Positions 1 through 9,177 of a DNA stretch of 64,000 nucleotides are shown here, one piece after another. How positions within the stretch are numbered: position 1 is the stretch's first letter; the number at the start of each line of letters is the position of its first letter. The notes under the pieces were generated by a model. It was not told the DNA's origin. It worked only from the letters and a program-made list of their open reading frames with translations, and ran no database searches. The DNA comes from Dyadobacter koreensis (GTDB taxonomy: Bacteria > Bacteroidota > Bacteroidia > Cytophagales > Spirosomataceae), in NCBI RefSeq assembly GCF_900108855.1, contig NZ_FNXY01000003.1:124001-188000 (forward strand), given 5' to 3'. Both the position numbers and the translations under genes were made by a program.

Positions 1-1562
1 TTTTCGCCGAGCATCCCGCCATCCATTCAATTGCCCTGATCAGTGTTTTGGGTATTGCCTGCATCCTTTTTATATCCTTTATTGTCCAGCCGGTCATCTT
101 CGGATTGTTTGTCGAAAACCGGATTAAAAAGGGAAAAGCACCTGTAACGTTTTTACCTTTCCTAATCAGTATTTCAAGTTTTACCTATTTTCTTTCCGGC
201 TGCCTTTTTCTTCATTCCAAACTTGTGACGATTCTTCTTTTGCCAATTTCTAAAATCAGGAAAAAGAAGATGATCAATAATTCTCTGGCCTTTTTTGCAA
301 AGACTGTCATCTATTCAGGACCTCATGTGAAGAAGAATTTTTCAGGAACTGAGTATATGGATATATCAAAACCTGTAATCTATATCGCAAACCATACCTC
401 ATTCCTCGATATTTTGCTGGCCATAATGATCAATCCGAAAATTGTAATGATGGTCAAAGGCTGGGTTTATAAATCGCCTTTTTTTGGGCCGATTATCCGT
501 TATGCAGGTTACATTTATACCGAGGCAGGTCCGGATGAAAACATTGCCAGAATGCGGACACTTGTCGAAGAAGGTTATTCAATCCTTGTTTTTCCGGAAG
601 GTACCCGATCCGAAGATGGCTCGATTGGTCGCTTTCATAAAGGGGCTTTTCACTTAGCTCAGGAATTAAATCTTGATATTCAGCCCATTTTAATTCATGG
701 CGCATCGGATGTTTTACCCAAAAATGATTTTCTGATCCGTCCCGGTGCTTTGAATGTGCGTGTGCTTCCGAGACTGAAATACAGCGATCCTGTTTGGGGA
801 GAAACACTTCGCGATAAAACGAAAAATATTGCTGCCCGTTTCAAGTCAGAATTTGCTTTGTACAAAGATGAAATGGAAGATACACGCTATCTAAAACATA
901 AAGTTTTTACCAACTACGTTTTTAAAGGCCCGGTTTTAGAATGGTATTTTAAAACGAAATGGAATCTTGAAGCAAAAAACTTCGCCTACTATAACGAACT
1001 GATAGGCGATAGAAAAACGATACTGGACATTGGCTGCGGTTATGGTTATCTTTCTTTTTTCCTCCATTATAAAAACGAAACGCGAATTATTACAGGCATT
1101 GATTATGATGAAGATAAAATTCTGATCGCACAAAACAGTTATAATAAAACAGACAATCTTAAATTTGAATACGGTGATATCGGTAGTGTTAAAGTAGAAA
1201 AACAGGATGTGATATTTTTAAATGATATCCTGCATTACCTTTCGGAGGACAGGCAGCAGATTGTATTAAACCGCTGCGCCGAAGCACTTAATCCCGATGG
1301 GATCTTGTTTATCCGGGATGGAATTACAGACCTTGGGGAAAAGCATAAAAACACCGAACGCACGGAAGCACTGTCTACCGGCTTATTTTCTTTTAACAAA
1401 AAAGATGGCGCTTTTCATTTTTTCTCTTCAAACGACATCAAAATTTTTGCTCAAAGAAATAACCTCAGTGTTGAAATGAAGGAACATTCAAAAAACACCT
1501 CAAACGTTTTGTTTATTTTAAGAAAAGGAGTGGTATCAGATCGTTTAGGGCTAACGTCATAA
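1..1562 (+). CDS. MMPL-type exporter C-terminus fused to lysophospholipid acyltransferase and methyltransferase (5' partial)
   Basis: The reading frame is open to the window edge (first full codon at 3). The first possible internal start is a TTG at 48, in the middle of a hydrophobic segment, so the gene begins outside the window. The visible part starts with membrane segments like the end of an MMPL/RND exporter. A PlsC-type acyltransferase follows, with NHTSFLD at 390-410 and FPEGTR at 591-608, then a class I SAM methyltransferase with LDIGCGYGY at 1023-1049. Such three-part proteins are known from flexirubin/aryl-polyene clusters. The roles suggested are export of the lipid-like pigment, acyl transfer and methylation; these are inferred from the domains, and the substrate is unknown. 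It heads a plus-strand run with the next two genes. Confidence 0.8.
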   Translation, partial: FAEHPAIHSIALISVLGIACILFISFIVQPVIFGLFVENRIKKGKAPVTFLPFLISISSFTYFLSGCLFLHSKLVTILLLPISKIRKKKMINNSLAFFAKTVIYSGPHVKKNFSGTEYMDISKPVIYIANHTSFLDILLAIMINPKIVMMVKGWVYKSPFFGPIIRYAGYIYTEAGPDENIARMRTLVEEGYSILVFPEGTRSEDGSIGRFHKGAFHLAQELNLDIQPILIHGASDVLPKNDFLIRPGALNVRVLPRLKYSDPVWGETLRDKTKNIAARFKSEFALYKDEMEDTRYLKHKVFTNYVFKGPVLEWYFKTKWNLEAKNFAYYNELIGDRKTILDIGCGYGYLSFFLHYKNETRIITGIDYDEDKILIAQNSYNKTDNLKFEYGDIGSVKVEKQDVIFLNDILHYLSEDRQQIVLNRCAEALNPDGILFIRDGITDLGEKHKNTERTEALSTGLFSFNKKDGAFHFFSSNDIKIFAQRNNLSVEMKEHSKNTSNVLFILRKGVVSDRLGLTS

Positions 1563-1672
1563 TACAAACCAGCCGTTTAATCAGGAAAAAACGATTATAT
1601 CAGATTTTCTATAAAACTTGCAGAGATTTCTGACGATTAACCAATTAAGATTACGTTTTACATCTGAATTTC

Positions 1673-3202
1673 ATGCAGAAAGAGCCCGGAAAGGAATACG
1701 ATTTTGTCATTATTGGAAGTGGATTGGGCGGATTGGCTTGTGCGTATATCCTGGCTTCGGAGGGTTACAGCGTCATGGTTCTTGAAAAAAATCACCAGAT
1801 CGGTGGCCATTTACAGGTTTATAGCCGAGACAAAGCAATTTTCGATACCGGCGTGCATTATGTCGGGAGTATGAATAAAGGTGAAAATCTATACCAGTTT
1901 TTTAAATATTTCGGGATTCTGGATAAGATGAAATTCAAACGTCTGGATGATGATAAATTTGATGTCATACGGTTTGACGACGGCTTCGAATATGCCTACG
2001 GCCAGGGCTATGAAGAGTTTCAGAAAAACATGATCGGTTATTTTCCGGATGAAAAAGAAGCTATTTTAACTTATTGCAAAAAGATAAAAGATACCTGCAA
2101 AAAATTTCCGCTGTACAATCTTGAAGTATCCGGAGAAAATTATCAGATGGATTCAAGCATTATGGAGCTTAATGCCTACGAATATATTGCTTCAATTACA
2201 AAAAATGAACGGTTAAGAAATGTACTTGCCGGGTCAAATCAATTGTATGCCGGTGTAAAGGAAATGACGCCATTTTATGTACACGCGCTTATTATGAACA
2301 GTTATTTGTCAGGAGCGTATAAATTTATTGATGGCGGTTCGCAAATAGCAATTCAGCTCAGCAAAGGAATCCGAAACTTTGGCGGAGAAATTTTAAAACG
2401 TAAAAAAGTCGTTGCTGCCGAATACAATGAGGCAGGAGAAGTCAGTGCTGTTGTGTTGGAAAACGGAGAAAAATTCCGGGCAAAACAATATATTTCAAAC
2501 ATTCATCCAGCGGTAACAATCGATATCTTTGGAGAGCACCGATTTTTGCAGGTTTACAGAAACAGGATTAAAAACCTCAAAAACAGCATTTCTACTTTTT
2601 TGGTGCACTTTTCCTTCCATGAAAATGCTTTCGAATATTTAAATTATAACATTTACCAACATCATATTGAAGACGTATGGGGAGGCGTGGAATATGACAA
2701 GGAGACTTGGCCGCAGACTTATTTCATCTGTACCCCATTCATCTCAAAACACAAAAAATATGCCGAGTCCATGTCTATCATGACCTATATGGACGCCGAC
2801 GAAACCGCGCGTTGGAGTGAAACAATGCACACCGTCGCAGAACCAGGAAAACGCGGAGAAGGTTATGAAGAATTTAAAAAACAAAAAGAAGAACAGGTAA
2901 TAAGGCGTGTTGAAGAAGTGTTTCCTGGTATCAGGGAAAAAATAAAGGCGGTGCACAGTGCTTCCCCTCTCACCTTTCGCGACTACATCGGTAATAAAGA
3001 TGGTTCCTTATACGGTGTGATGAAAAATTCAGCATCACCGACACGAACTCAGATTAATACAAAAACAAGAATTCCGAATTTACATTTGACCGGGCAAAAT
3101 ATTTCCATGCATGGAATATTGGGGGTTACCGTCAGTGCATTTGTAACCTGCTTTGCTTTTGTAGATAAGGAGAAAATCATTCAAAAAGTCAAAAATGCTT
3201 AA
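1673..3202 (+). CDS. phytoene desaturase-like FAD-dependent oxidoreductase
   Basis: A 509-residue flavoprotein of the phytoene desaturase / carotenoid isomerase / retinol saturase type. The N-terminus has the dinucleotide-binding motif GSGLGGLACAY (about residues 16-26) and the acidic end of the second beta strand (VLEKN). The C-terminal HLTGQNISMHGILG resembles the FAD-binding end of the family. It probably changes saturation or geometry of a conjugated chain. Its position between an exporter/acyltransferase fusion and a halogenase-like gene suggests it acts on the polyene pigment. It ends 2 nt before the next start, so the two are very likely translated from one transcript. The substrate is inferred from context only. 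Confidence 0.8.
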   Translation: MQKEPGKEYDFVIIGSGLGGLACAYILASEGYSVMVLEKNHQIGGHLQVYSRDKAIFDTGVHYVGSMNKGENLYQFFKYFGILDKMKFKRLDDDKFDVIRFDDGFEYAYGQGYEEFQKNMIGYFPDEKEAILTYCKKIKDTCKKFPLYNLEVSGENYQMDSSIMELNAYEYIASITKNERLRNVLAGSNQLYAGVKEMTPFYVHALIMNSYLSGAYKFIDGGSQIAIQLSKGIRNFGGEILKRKKVVAAEYNEAGEVSAVVLENGEKFRAKQYISNIHPAVTIDIFGEHRFLQVYRNRIKNLKNSISTFLVHFSFHENAFEYLNYNIYQHHIEDVWGGVEYDKETWPQTYFICTPFISKHKKYAESMSIMTYMDADETARWSETMHTVAEPGKRGEGYEEFKKQKEEQVIRRVEEVFPGIREKIKAVHSASPLTFRDYIGNKDGSLYGVMKNSASPTRTQINTKTRIPNLHLTGQNISMHGILGVTVSAFVTCFAFVDKEKIIQKVKNA

Positions 3203-3204
3203 TC

Positions 3205-4446
3205 ATGCGAACAGTTGATGTTGTAGTTATTGGCGCCGGACCCGCGGGAACCGTAGCTGCATCCTATTTGAAAAAACAGGGGTACGACGTCATTATTTTA
3301 GAAAAAGAGAAATTTCCGCGTTTTCAGATCGGTGAAAGTCTTTTGCCCTGCTGTATGGAACACCTTGACCAATCAGGATTGCTTGATGCTGTTGTTCCAA
3401 AAAACTTTCAAAAGAAAACCGGAGCCGCCTTTATGAAAGGAGATAAACGATGTGAGTTTTTCTTTGAAGAACAATACACCAGTGGCTGGACGTGGACCTG
3501 GCAGGTGAAACGTGCCGATTTCGATCTTACACTTGCGGAAGCAACGCGAGCAAAGGGTGTGGATGTAAATTTCGAGTGCGAGGTGCTCAATGTTACTTGC
3601 AGCAAGGATAGACAAATCGTTGATTACAAAGATATTGACGGAAATATTTTCACACTAGAATCAAAATTCATCATTGATTCCAGCGGTTATGGGCGTGTTT
3701 TACCAAGACTTTTTGACCTTAGCAAACCTTCGGCATTTACGCCAAGGGGTGCCGTTTTTTCTCATCTTGAAGATAAAAACAGAACGAAGGAGGCCAGTAA
3801 TAATATTTTTGTTCATTCCTTCGATAACAATAAGTCCTGGATTTGGGCGATTCCATTTTCTGACGGGTCAACGTCAGTCGGGATCGTTGGTGATAAGGAA
3901 AAAGTGGAAGAACTGGCTGAAAATAATGGAGAGAAATACAAGAAGTTCATTCGCGAATTTAAGGACCTGAACGGCCGTTTCGTTAATTCGGAACTAAAAT
4001 GGGAGCCAAAACATATCCTTGGTTATTCGGTGGGAGTCAAACAGATGTATGGCGAAGGTTTTGTATTATCAGGAAACAGCACTGAATTCCTTGATCCGAT
4101 CTTCTCTTCAGGGGTGACCTTCGCAACAGCATCCGGCCTGCTTTCTGCAAAAATGACGCATCGGCATCTGCAGGGAGAAAACGTCGACTGGAAAAAGGAT
4201 TATGAAGATGTAGTACAAGGCGGAATTAACGTTTTCCGAAGCTACGTAACAGGCTGGTACAGTGGAGATTTTCAAACAATTGTTTTTGCTGATCAAATTC
4301 AAAATGATATCAAAAACCAGATTTGCTCGGTTTTAGCAGGTTATGTCTGGGATCAGTCTAATCCATTCGTTAAAAAACACGACACCATTCTTCCGACACT
4401 TGCCAAAGTGATCAAAATGAAAGAAAAAAGTTTGAATAAAGAATAA
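3205..4446 (+). CDS. flavin-dependent halogenase-like oxidoreductase
   Basis: A 413-residue flavoprotein with GAGPAG near residue 10 and a C-terminal stretch (GNSTEFLDPIFSSGV) typical of FAD-dependent halogenases. It carries WIWAIP at residues 211-216, matching the WxWxIP signature that separates halogenases from monooxygenases. KTGAAF at residues 71-76 lies where phenol and pyrrole halogenases have a conserved lysine. The expected reaction is chlorination or bromination of an activated aromatic ring using reduced FAD, oxygen and halide. Some flexirubins are chlorinated, so ring halogenation of the aryl head is a reasonable guess. A geranylgeranyl-reductase-like role is the main alternative. 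It is translationally linked to the desaturase-like gene. Confidence 0.75.
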   Translation: MRTVDVVVIGAGPAGTVAASYLKKQGYDVIILEKEKFPRFQIGESLLPCCMEHLDQSGLLDAVVPKNFQKKTGAAFMKGDKRCEFFFEEQYTSGWTWTWQVKRADFDLTLAEATRAKGVDVNFECEVLNVTCSKDRQIVDYKDIDGNIFTLESKFIIDSSGYGRVLPRLFDLSKPSAFTPRGAVFSHLEDKNRTKEASNNIFVHSFDNNKSWIWAIPFSDGSTSVGIVGDKEKVEELAENNGEKYKKFIREFKDLNGRFVNSELKWEPKHILGYSVGVKQMYGEGFVLSGNSTEFLDPIFSSGVTFATASGLLSAKMTHRHLQGENVDWKKDYEDVVQGGINVFRSYVTGWYSGDFQTIVFADQIQNDIKNQICSVLAGYVWDQSNPFVKKHDTILPTLAKVIKMKEKSLNKE

Positions 4447-4470
4447 TTTACCTGGCAATCCTGAACAGAA

Positions 4471-4510
4471 ATCCACCATGCAAAATACCTTTTGGATGGT
4501 GGATGTTTTA
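4471..4510. terminator. bidirectional intrinsic terminator
   Basis: A perfect 9-bp stem (4471-4479 with 4496-4504) is followed by a T-rich tract on each strand. It lies between the convergent halogenase-like gene and the ketosynthase-like gene and runs up to the latter's stop codon. Confidence 0.7.
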
Positions 4511-5554
4511 TTTTGATAACAGGATAAACCCGTGTTGCGTACCTTTATGATGATTGTAGACCAGGATTTTCTCTGATTTCTTATCTGATTTCCGCGAATG
4601 AACTGCCTTTTCCGGCAACTGATATCCATTTAAAAGTTGAACGCCTAGCCATGTTGCAAATGCGGAGGCTGTTGGATAATCACCGGTCAGATTTTTGTAG
4701 TTGTAAACGGAGCATTCCGGAAAAAATTCTTTTATCAACCAGCTATACCAGTAATCGTTGCGATTATCACCGCTAAAACCTAAGATAAGCGTATCGATTT
4801 CAGAAAATTGAATATGGTTACGTGCCAGAAAGTATGACAATTTCGATTCTAGTCTGGCTTCATTTGCATAACTGATCTGCTCGACATCAATTATCTCAGC
4901 AAGCGAATTTTCGGACTTTTCCGCTTCCACGACAAACATGACAGCAGCTTCTCCACAAACAGTCCCCGGTGTATCCGATTCAAACAGGCTCTCAGAACTT
5001 ATTTCTTCCTTTTTAAAAGACCCTGCCAACATATCTATGTTGTAATTATAATCCGAGATTTCCTCTATACTGCCGAGCAGCAGTGACTTGGCTTTTTTCT
5101 CATCCAAAAGTAACATTGCATCCAGCAATGCAGCTTCAAAAGCAAGACCTTTATTGACATGGGTAGTATTATAACCCGTGTTTTTGCTCATCAACGCAAG
5201 ATTTCCAGCGATGGCATTTGGAGTGCTTTGAACAAAATTTGTCGGTGTTAGTGTACCTTCATCATAATCGACGATCTGATTAAGAAATTTCAGGCAATCT
5301 TCAAGTCCGCCATTTGCTGTACCCAGAATAATTCCATCTAAATCCGGATTCCTCTGGATTAACGGTAGGCCGGCTCCTACGCCCATTCGAACCGCCTTCC
5401 CCATTCTCCTGAGCAAACTCGCCGGAATTAAAGAGCCGTAAGCTGGCTCCAGAGCCTCATAACGGTTCCCAAAATAGATTTTTGGCTGGCTTTCGAAGAA
5501 AGTATTGTCATAAGTCTGCTGCGGTGATATGCAGAATAAATCTTTTATAAACAT
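4508..5554 (-). CDS. ketosynthase-like protein lacking the active-site cysteine (chain-length-factor type)
   Basis: A 348-residue protein with the N-terminal thiolase fold of beta-ketoacyl synthases, slightly shorter than a full KS (about 400). Where a working KS has the TACSSS nucleophile loop, this protein reads TTHVNKGLAF (residues 130-139), so the cysteine is missing. That is the hallmark of chain length factors, which pair with an active KS and set chain length. Aryl polyene and dialkylresorcinol clusters carry such a partner (ApeC/DarC types). The active KS in this window is about 36 kb away at 40700-41917. It lies 24 nt downstream of glpD on the same strand and may be read through from it. 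Confidence 0.75.
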   Translation of the reverse strand: MFIKDLFCISPQQTYDNTFFESQPKIYFGNRYEALEPAYGSLIPASLLRRMGKAVRMGVGAGLPLIQRNPDLDGIILGTANGGLEDCLKFLNQIVDYDEGTLTPTNFVQSTPNAIAGNLALMSKNTGYNTTHVNKGLAFEAALLDAMLLLDEKKAKSLLLGSIEEISDYNYNIDMLAGSFKKEEISSESLFESDTPGTVCGEAAVMFVVEAEKSENSLAEIIDVEQISYANEARLESKLSYFLARNHIQFSEIDTLILGFSGDNRNDYWYSWLIKEFFPECSVYNYKNLTGDYPTASAFATWLGVQLLNGYQLPEKAVHSRKSDKKSEKILVYNHHKGTQHGFILLSK

Positions 5555-5578
5555 GTTTAATTAATCATTGTTCAACAG

Positions 5579-7225
5579 CTATTTCACCTCCGTTGTTGTC
5601 GCTTCCGCCATAAAATGTTCCAATAGCCGGGCATATTCTGTGATATGTCTTTCCTTTTCTGCCTTATCCCAACCCAGCTCGGTCGCCATCAGCTCGGCAA
5701 CCATTGGCAAAACCTGCAATGTCGCCTTCCAATCCGTTATTTCCAGGCGAATTCTTCTTGCAAGAACATCTCTCGGGATAACGGCCATCTCATGCCTGAC
5801 TGTATATACAACTTCCGCTCTGATGTAGGGATACTGCGAATTTAGTCTTTCTTTCAATGGTTCGTTAAAGGCTGTCAACTTGGCCACCTCACCAGCTCTG
5901 CAACCATACTTTTTCACAAGATGCTGGCTGATATCGTCAGGCAGGTTGAAATCCTTGGCGAGGAATTTCCACGAATCAAAATCATAATTTGCTCCTCCAA
6001 CTAACATATGCTTCGCTGTCGAACACTCATTTGTCTGCCCGAAAATATGATCTGCCTGGTCAATGGTATCCTTCGCCATCAGGCGATAGGTCGTCCATTT
6101 TCCACCTAAAAGACTAACAAGTCCTGATACAGCATCGATTTCAATTTCATGGTCACGCAGCAAAGTCTTGGTTGACTTATTTGGGTCCGCAGAAAGTAAG
6201 GGTCTCAGGCCCCCGAAACCTGCTTTTATTTTGGAGATATCTATCTTATCCGCAAGGTATGGGTTCAGCGTACTGACCAAGTAATCAACTTCACCTTTAT
6301 TAAGCTTGGATTCATTTTCAACGTCATTTGAATCTGTATCTGTTGTACCTAACAACATCGAACCTTCAAAAGGAATGGCAAAAACGACCCGTCCGTCAGG
6401 GGTTTTCGGAATAAGCATCGCGTGGTCACTATTAAGTACTTCGTAAGGAAGCACCACATGAACACCCTTGCTTGGCCGGATTCTCCCCGGTAAACTTGTA
6501 TTGGCAAAATGACGTATTTTGTCAGAAAACGGACCTGTGCAGTTAATTACCAGTTTTGCACGAACCGTAAATTCTTTTGTAGATTGTTTATCTGTTATTT
6601 GAACCCCGTTCAGCTTCCCTTTTTCGTCTTTTTCAAAACCTTTAACTTCTATATAATTGGCCACCGTCGCTCCCGCTTCGGATGCAGACTGTGCCAGAGC
6701 CAGGCAATAACGTGCATCATCGAGCTGGCCATCATAATACATGACTGCGCTGTGCAGCTTCGCTTTGTTAAGTGTTGGAATTTTTGATAATACCTGCTCC
6801 TTTTTCAGCCATTTGCTTTTTGGCAGCGTATCGGTCGTCGCAAACCAATCATACATTCTGAGCCCTATACTAAAATAAAGTCCTTCAATCCAGGAACTTA
6901 CCGGTGTCATCAAAGCCAGTGGCCGCGCCAGGTGCGGCGCATTATTCAAGACAATATGCCTTTCTTCAAGTCCGTGACGAACTTGTTTTAGTTGGGCAAA
7001 ATCAAGATTTTTGAAAGCCTGTTCCAAATATCGAACTCCCCCGTGAATCAATTTTGTAGAGCGCGAAGACGTTTCGGATGCGAAATCACTTTTATCAATT
7101 AATGCTACCTTATAACCTCTCAGCACAGCATCAAGTGCACAGCCTGCCCCACTTGCTCCTCCCCCGATTATACAGATATCAAACTGCTCATTTTCTAATT
7201 TCACAAGTGATTCATTACGATTCAT
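5579..7225 (-). CDS. glpD: aerobic glycerol-3-phosphate dehydrogenase
   Basis: A 548-residue FAD enzyme oxidising sn-glycerol 3-phosphate to dihydroxyacetone phosphate and passing electrons to quinones at the inner membrane. The N-terminus has the Rossmann motif IIGGGASGAGCALDA, then the family signature around SSRSTKLIHGGVRYL. Length and the C-terminal GlpA/GlpD domain fit the family. The ATG at 7223-7225 is the only reasonable start. No glycerol kinase or facilitator gene lies beside it; its neighbours are a pigment gene and a LysM gene. Confidence 0.95.
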   Translation of the reverse strand: MNRNESLVKLENEQFDICIIGGGASGAGCALDAVLRGYKVALIDKSDFASETSSRSTKLIHGGVRYLEQAFKNLDFAQLKQVRHGLEERHIVLNNAPHLARPLALMTPVSSWIEGLYFSIGLRMYDWFATTDTLPKSKWLKKEQVLSKIPTLNKAKLHSAVMYYDGQLDDARYCLALAQSASEAGATVANYIEVKGFEKDEKGKLNGVQITDKQSTKEFTVRAKLVINCTGPFSDKIRHFANTSLPGRIRPSKGVHVVLPYEVLNSDHAMLIPKTPDGRVVFAIPFEGSMLLGTTDTDSNDVENESKLNKGEVDYLVSTLNPYLADKIDISKIKAGFGGLRPLLSADPNKSTKTLLRDHEIEIDAVSGLVSLLGGKWTTYRLMAKDTIDQADHIFGQTNECSTAKHMLVGGANYDFDSWKFLAKDFNLPDDISQHLVKKYGCRAGEVAKLTAFNEPLKERLNSQYPYIRAEVVYTVRHEMAVIPRDVLARRIRLEITDWKATLQVLPMVAELMATELGWDKAEKERHITEYARLLEHFMAEATTTEVK

Positions 7226-7265
7226 GCCAGGCGGGTATAATAATTGTACTTATTGAAGTGATATG

Positions 7266-7273
7266 CAAAAGTA
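7266..7273 (-). promoter_or_regulatory. candidate -7 box for glpD
   Basis: On the minus strand this reads TACTTTTG, an exact TAnnTTTG Bacteroidota -7 element, about 40 nt upstream of the glpD start. No TTG is found at the usual distance (only a CTG 21 bp upstream), so the assignment is weak. Confidence 0.3.
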
Positions 7274-7361
7274 CAAAGTTGAGCATTGTAAACGCAGTAA
7301 AAAATGTATAAAATAAAGTTGCGGCAATATGTGACGAATGTGTTAAATAACCGTCTGACAG

Positions 7362-7391
7362 TTGTTCTATTCAAAAAATAGAGTAGCTTTG
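7362..7391 (+). promoter_or_regulatory. Bacteroidota-type promoter for the LysM gene
   Basis: TTG at 7362-7364 and TAGCTTTG at 7384-7391 are separated by 19 bp. Both boxes and the spacing fit the sigma-ABfr consensus (TTTG-N19-21-TAnnTTTG). The start codon follows about 47 nt downstream. Confidence 0.6.
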
Positions 7392-7438
7392 GCTCTAAGA
7401 TTAAATCAATTTTTTACACACAAAACCAAATTTTTACG

Positions 7439-7894
7439 ATGGGACTAATCTCTTTTTTTCAAGGAGTGGGAGAAAAAATTTTCCATAAGGAAGCAGCTGC
7501 TCCAACACCGGAAGCAGAACCATTACGCGCCAGTGCCCTTTTGGCTCATGTAAAACAACTTGGACTTGCTTACAACTCGTTATCAGTTAAAACTTCAGTT
7601 GACACAGTTACGATAGAAGGAGAAGTTGCAAAACAGGAAGATGCTGAGAAAATCGCACTTGCTGTTGGTAATGTTGAAGGTGTGAAGATCGTAGACAATC
7701 GTTTGAAAGTTGCTACTCCGGCACCGGAAGCAACATATCATACGGTTGTGAAAGGCGACACACTTTCTCTTATAGCGAAAGCAGTTTATGGAGATATGAT
7801 GAAATATCCGATTATTTTTGAAGCAAACAAACCTATGCTGACACATCCGGATAAAATCTATCCTGGCCAGGTTTTGAGAATTCCTGCATTATAA
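7439..7894 (+). CDS. BON and LysM domain protein (Kbp/YgaU-like)
   Basis: 151 residues with a BON domain (about 30-95) followed by a LysM domain (about 98-150, starting YHTVVKGDTLSLIAK). The architecture and length match E. coli Kbp/YgaU (149 residues), a cytoplasmic potassium-binding protein. There is no signal peptide, which supports a similar intracellular location despite the usual 'peptidoglycan-binding' label. It is a single-gene unit with its own promoter and a strong terminator. Confidence 0.88.
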   Translation: MGLISFFQGVGEKIFHKEAAAPTPEAEPLRASALLAHVKQLGLAYNSLSVKTSVDTVTIEGEVAKQEDAEKIALAVGNVEGVKIVDNRLKVATPAPEATYHTVVKGDTLSLIAKAVYGDMMKYPIIFEANKPMLTHPDKIYPGQVLRIPAL

Positions 7895-7940
7895 GGGAGT
7901 GATCGGCTTGCGGCATTCAGCCGTCAGTTTATTAATAAAA

Positions 7941-7988
7941 CGACATAAAAAAATGACAACTCTTTCGGGTTGTCATTTTTTTATGTCG
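7941..7988. terminator. strong bidirectional terminator
   Basis: A 20-bp perfect inverted repeat (7941-7960 with 7969-7988) with an 8-nt loop. The GC-rich inner stem is flanked by A7/T7 tracts. It separates the convergent LysM gene and rplI and can end transcription from both sides. Confidence 0.9.
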
Positions 7989-8002
7989 AAGAAGATTGAA
8001 TA

Positions 8003-8449
8003 TTAATCTTCTGCTGCGATTACGTTCAAAGTTACTTTGTGTTTCACTTCTTTGTGTAGATCGATCAGTGCTGAGTAAGTACCAACAGATTTTACGTCAT
8101 CAACAGTAATTTTCTTACGGTCGATATCAAAACCTTTTGATTTAAGTACATCTGCAACCTGTGTATTGGTAACACGTCCGAAAATACGGCCGCTTTCTCC
8201 AACTACAGTGCGAATGTCGATTATCAAATCGCCGATCGCTGCTGCGATGTCTTCTGCGTCTTTTTTAAGCTTTTCAGCTTTGTGAGCAGCCTGACGTACG
8301 TTTTCTGCAACGATTTTACGATTAGAGTCATTAGCCAATAAGGCAAAACCCTGCGGAATAAGGTAATTACGACCGAAACCCGCTTTTACATTCACGATGT
8401 CGTTCTTATAACCTACTCCGGCAATATCAGTTATTAGTATGATTTCCAT
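8003..8449 (-). CDS. rplI: 50S ribosomal protein L9
   Basis: 148 residues, the usual length. The N-terminal domain has the L9 signature around GYKNDIVNVKAGFGRNYLIP, followed by the long central helix and the C-terminal RNA-binding domain. It binds 23S rRNA near the L1 stalk. It is the last gene of rpsF-rpsR-rplI, a common bacterial order, and ends at the bidirectional hairpin. Confidence 0.97.
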   Translation of the reverse strand: MEIILITDIAGVGYKNDIVNVKAGFGRNYLIPQGFALLANDSNRKIVAENVRQAAHKAEKLKKDAEDIAAAIGDLIIDIRTVVGESGRIFGRVTNTQVADVLKSKGFDIDRKKITVDDVKSVGTYSALIDLHKEVKHKVTLNVIAAED

Positions 8450-8469
8450 TGTTAGTATCTCTTTCTATT

Positions 8470-8721
8470 TTATTTCAATTGATCAGCAACAAATGGCAAT
8501 AAAGCCAAGTGACGTGCTCTTTTAATTGCCTGAGATACTTTACGCTGGTATTTCAAGCTAGTACCTGTAAGACGACGTGGCAAGATTTTTCCCTGCTCAT
8601 TTACAAGTTTCAACAAAAAGTCAGGATTCTTGTAATCAATGTATTTAATACCCGCTTTCTTAAAACGGCAGTATTTTTTGCGGTTGATATTTTTTTCAAC
8701 CGGTTCGTTTACGAGTGACAT
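8470..8721 (-). CDS. rpsR: 30S ribosomal protein S18
   Basis: 83 residues with the S18 core ([20 protein letters not shown], then the basic [13 protein letters not shown] region). S18 sits next to S6 on the 30S platform, and its gene lies between rpsF and rplI, 3 nt after rpsF. Confidence 0.97.
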   Translation of the reverse strand: MSLVNEPVEKNINRKKYCRFKKAGIKYIDYKNPDFLLKLVNEQGKILPRRLTGTSLKYQRKVSQAIKRARHLALLPFVADQLK

Positions 8722-8724
8722 AGC

Positions 8725-9105
8725 TTATGCTTCGGTTTTAGATTCAGTTGTTGTTTCTTCCTTCTTTCTTCCAACTAGTCCTTTACGTTTTTTCTCATTG
8801 TAAGCAAGAGAATCTTTGTCAAGGGCGATAGTTAAGAAACGCATAACGCGTTCATCACGACGGAATTCTGTTTCCAAAACGTCAACAACAGCTCCACCTT
8901 CAGAGGCATATTCAAACACAGTGTAATAACCTGTGTTTTTCTTTTGGATGGGGTAGGCTAGCTTACGCAATCCCCAGTTTTCTTCGTGTACAAGCGAACC
9001 ACCATTATCAGTGATAAGCGTACGGAATTTTTCAACGGCGTCCCTCATCTGAGCCTCAGACAAGATGGGAGTTAGAATGAACACCGTTTCATACTGCTTA
9101 GACAT
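8725..9105 (-). CDS. rpsF: 30S ribosomal protein S6
   Basis: 126 residues beginning MSKQYETVFIL, the typical S6 start. The frame is open upstream to 9225, but that extension would run through a terminator hairpin (9178-9214) and has no S6 similarity, so the ATG at 9103-9105 is chosen. The C-terminus is a charged, low-complexity Lys/Glu/Thr tail. First gene of the rpsF-rpsR-rplI unit. Confidence 0.95.
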   Translation of the reverse strand: MSKQYETVFILTPILSEAQMRDAVEKFRTLITDNGGSLVHEENWGLRKLAYPIQKKNTGYYTVFEYASEGGAVVDVLETEFRRDERVMRFLTIALDKDSLAYNEKKRKGLVGRKKEETTTESKTEA

Positions 9106-9177
9106 ACGGCAAATATTTAAATATAAATTGATTTTTGACCTCATCAAAGATTGCTGGAATCCATAATGAGGGTGCAA

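Noticed and set aside
58-1562. Complete 504-residue protein starting at 48
   Set aside because: The start codon is TTG in the middle of a hydrophobic segment and the frame is open to the window edge, so the gene is truncated at the 5' end.
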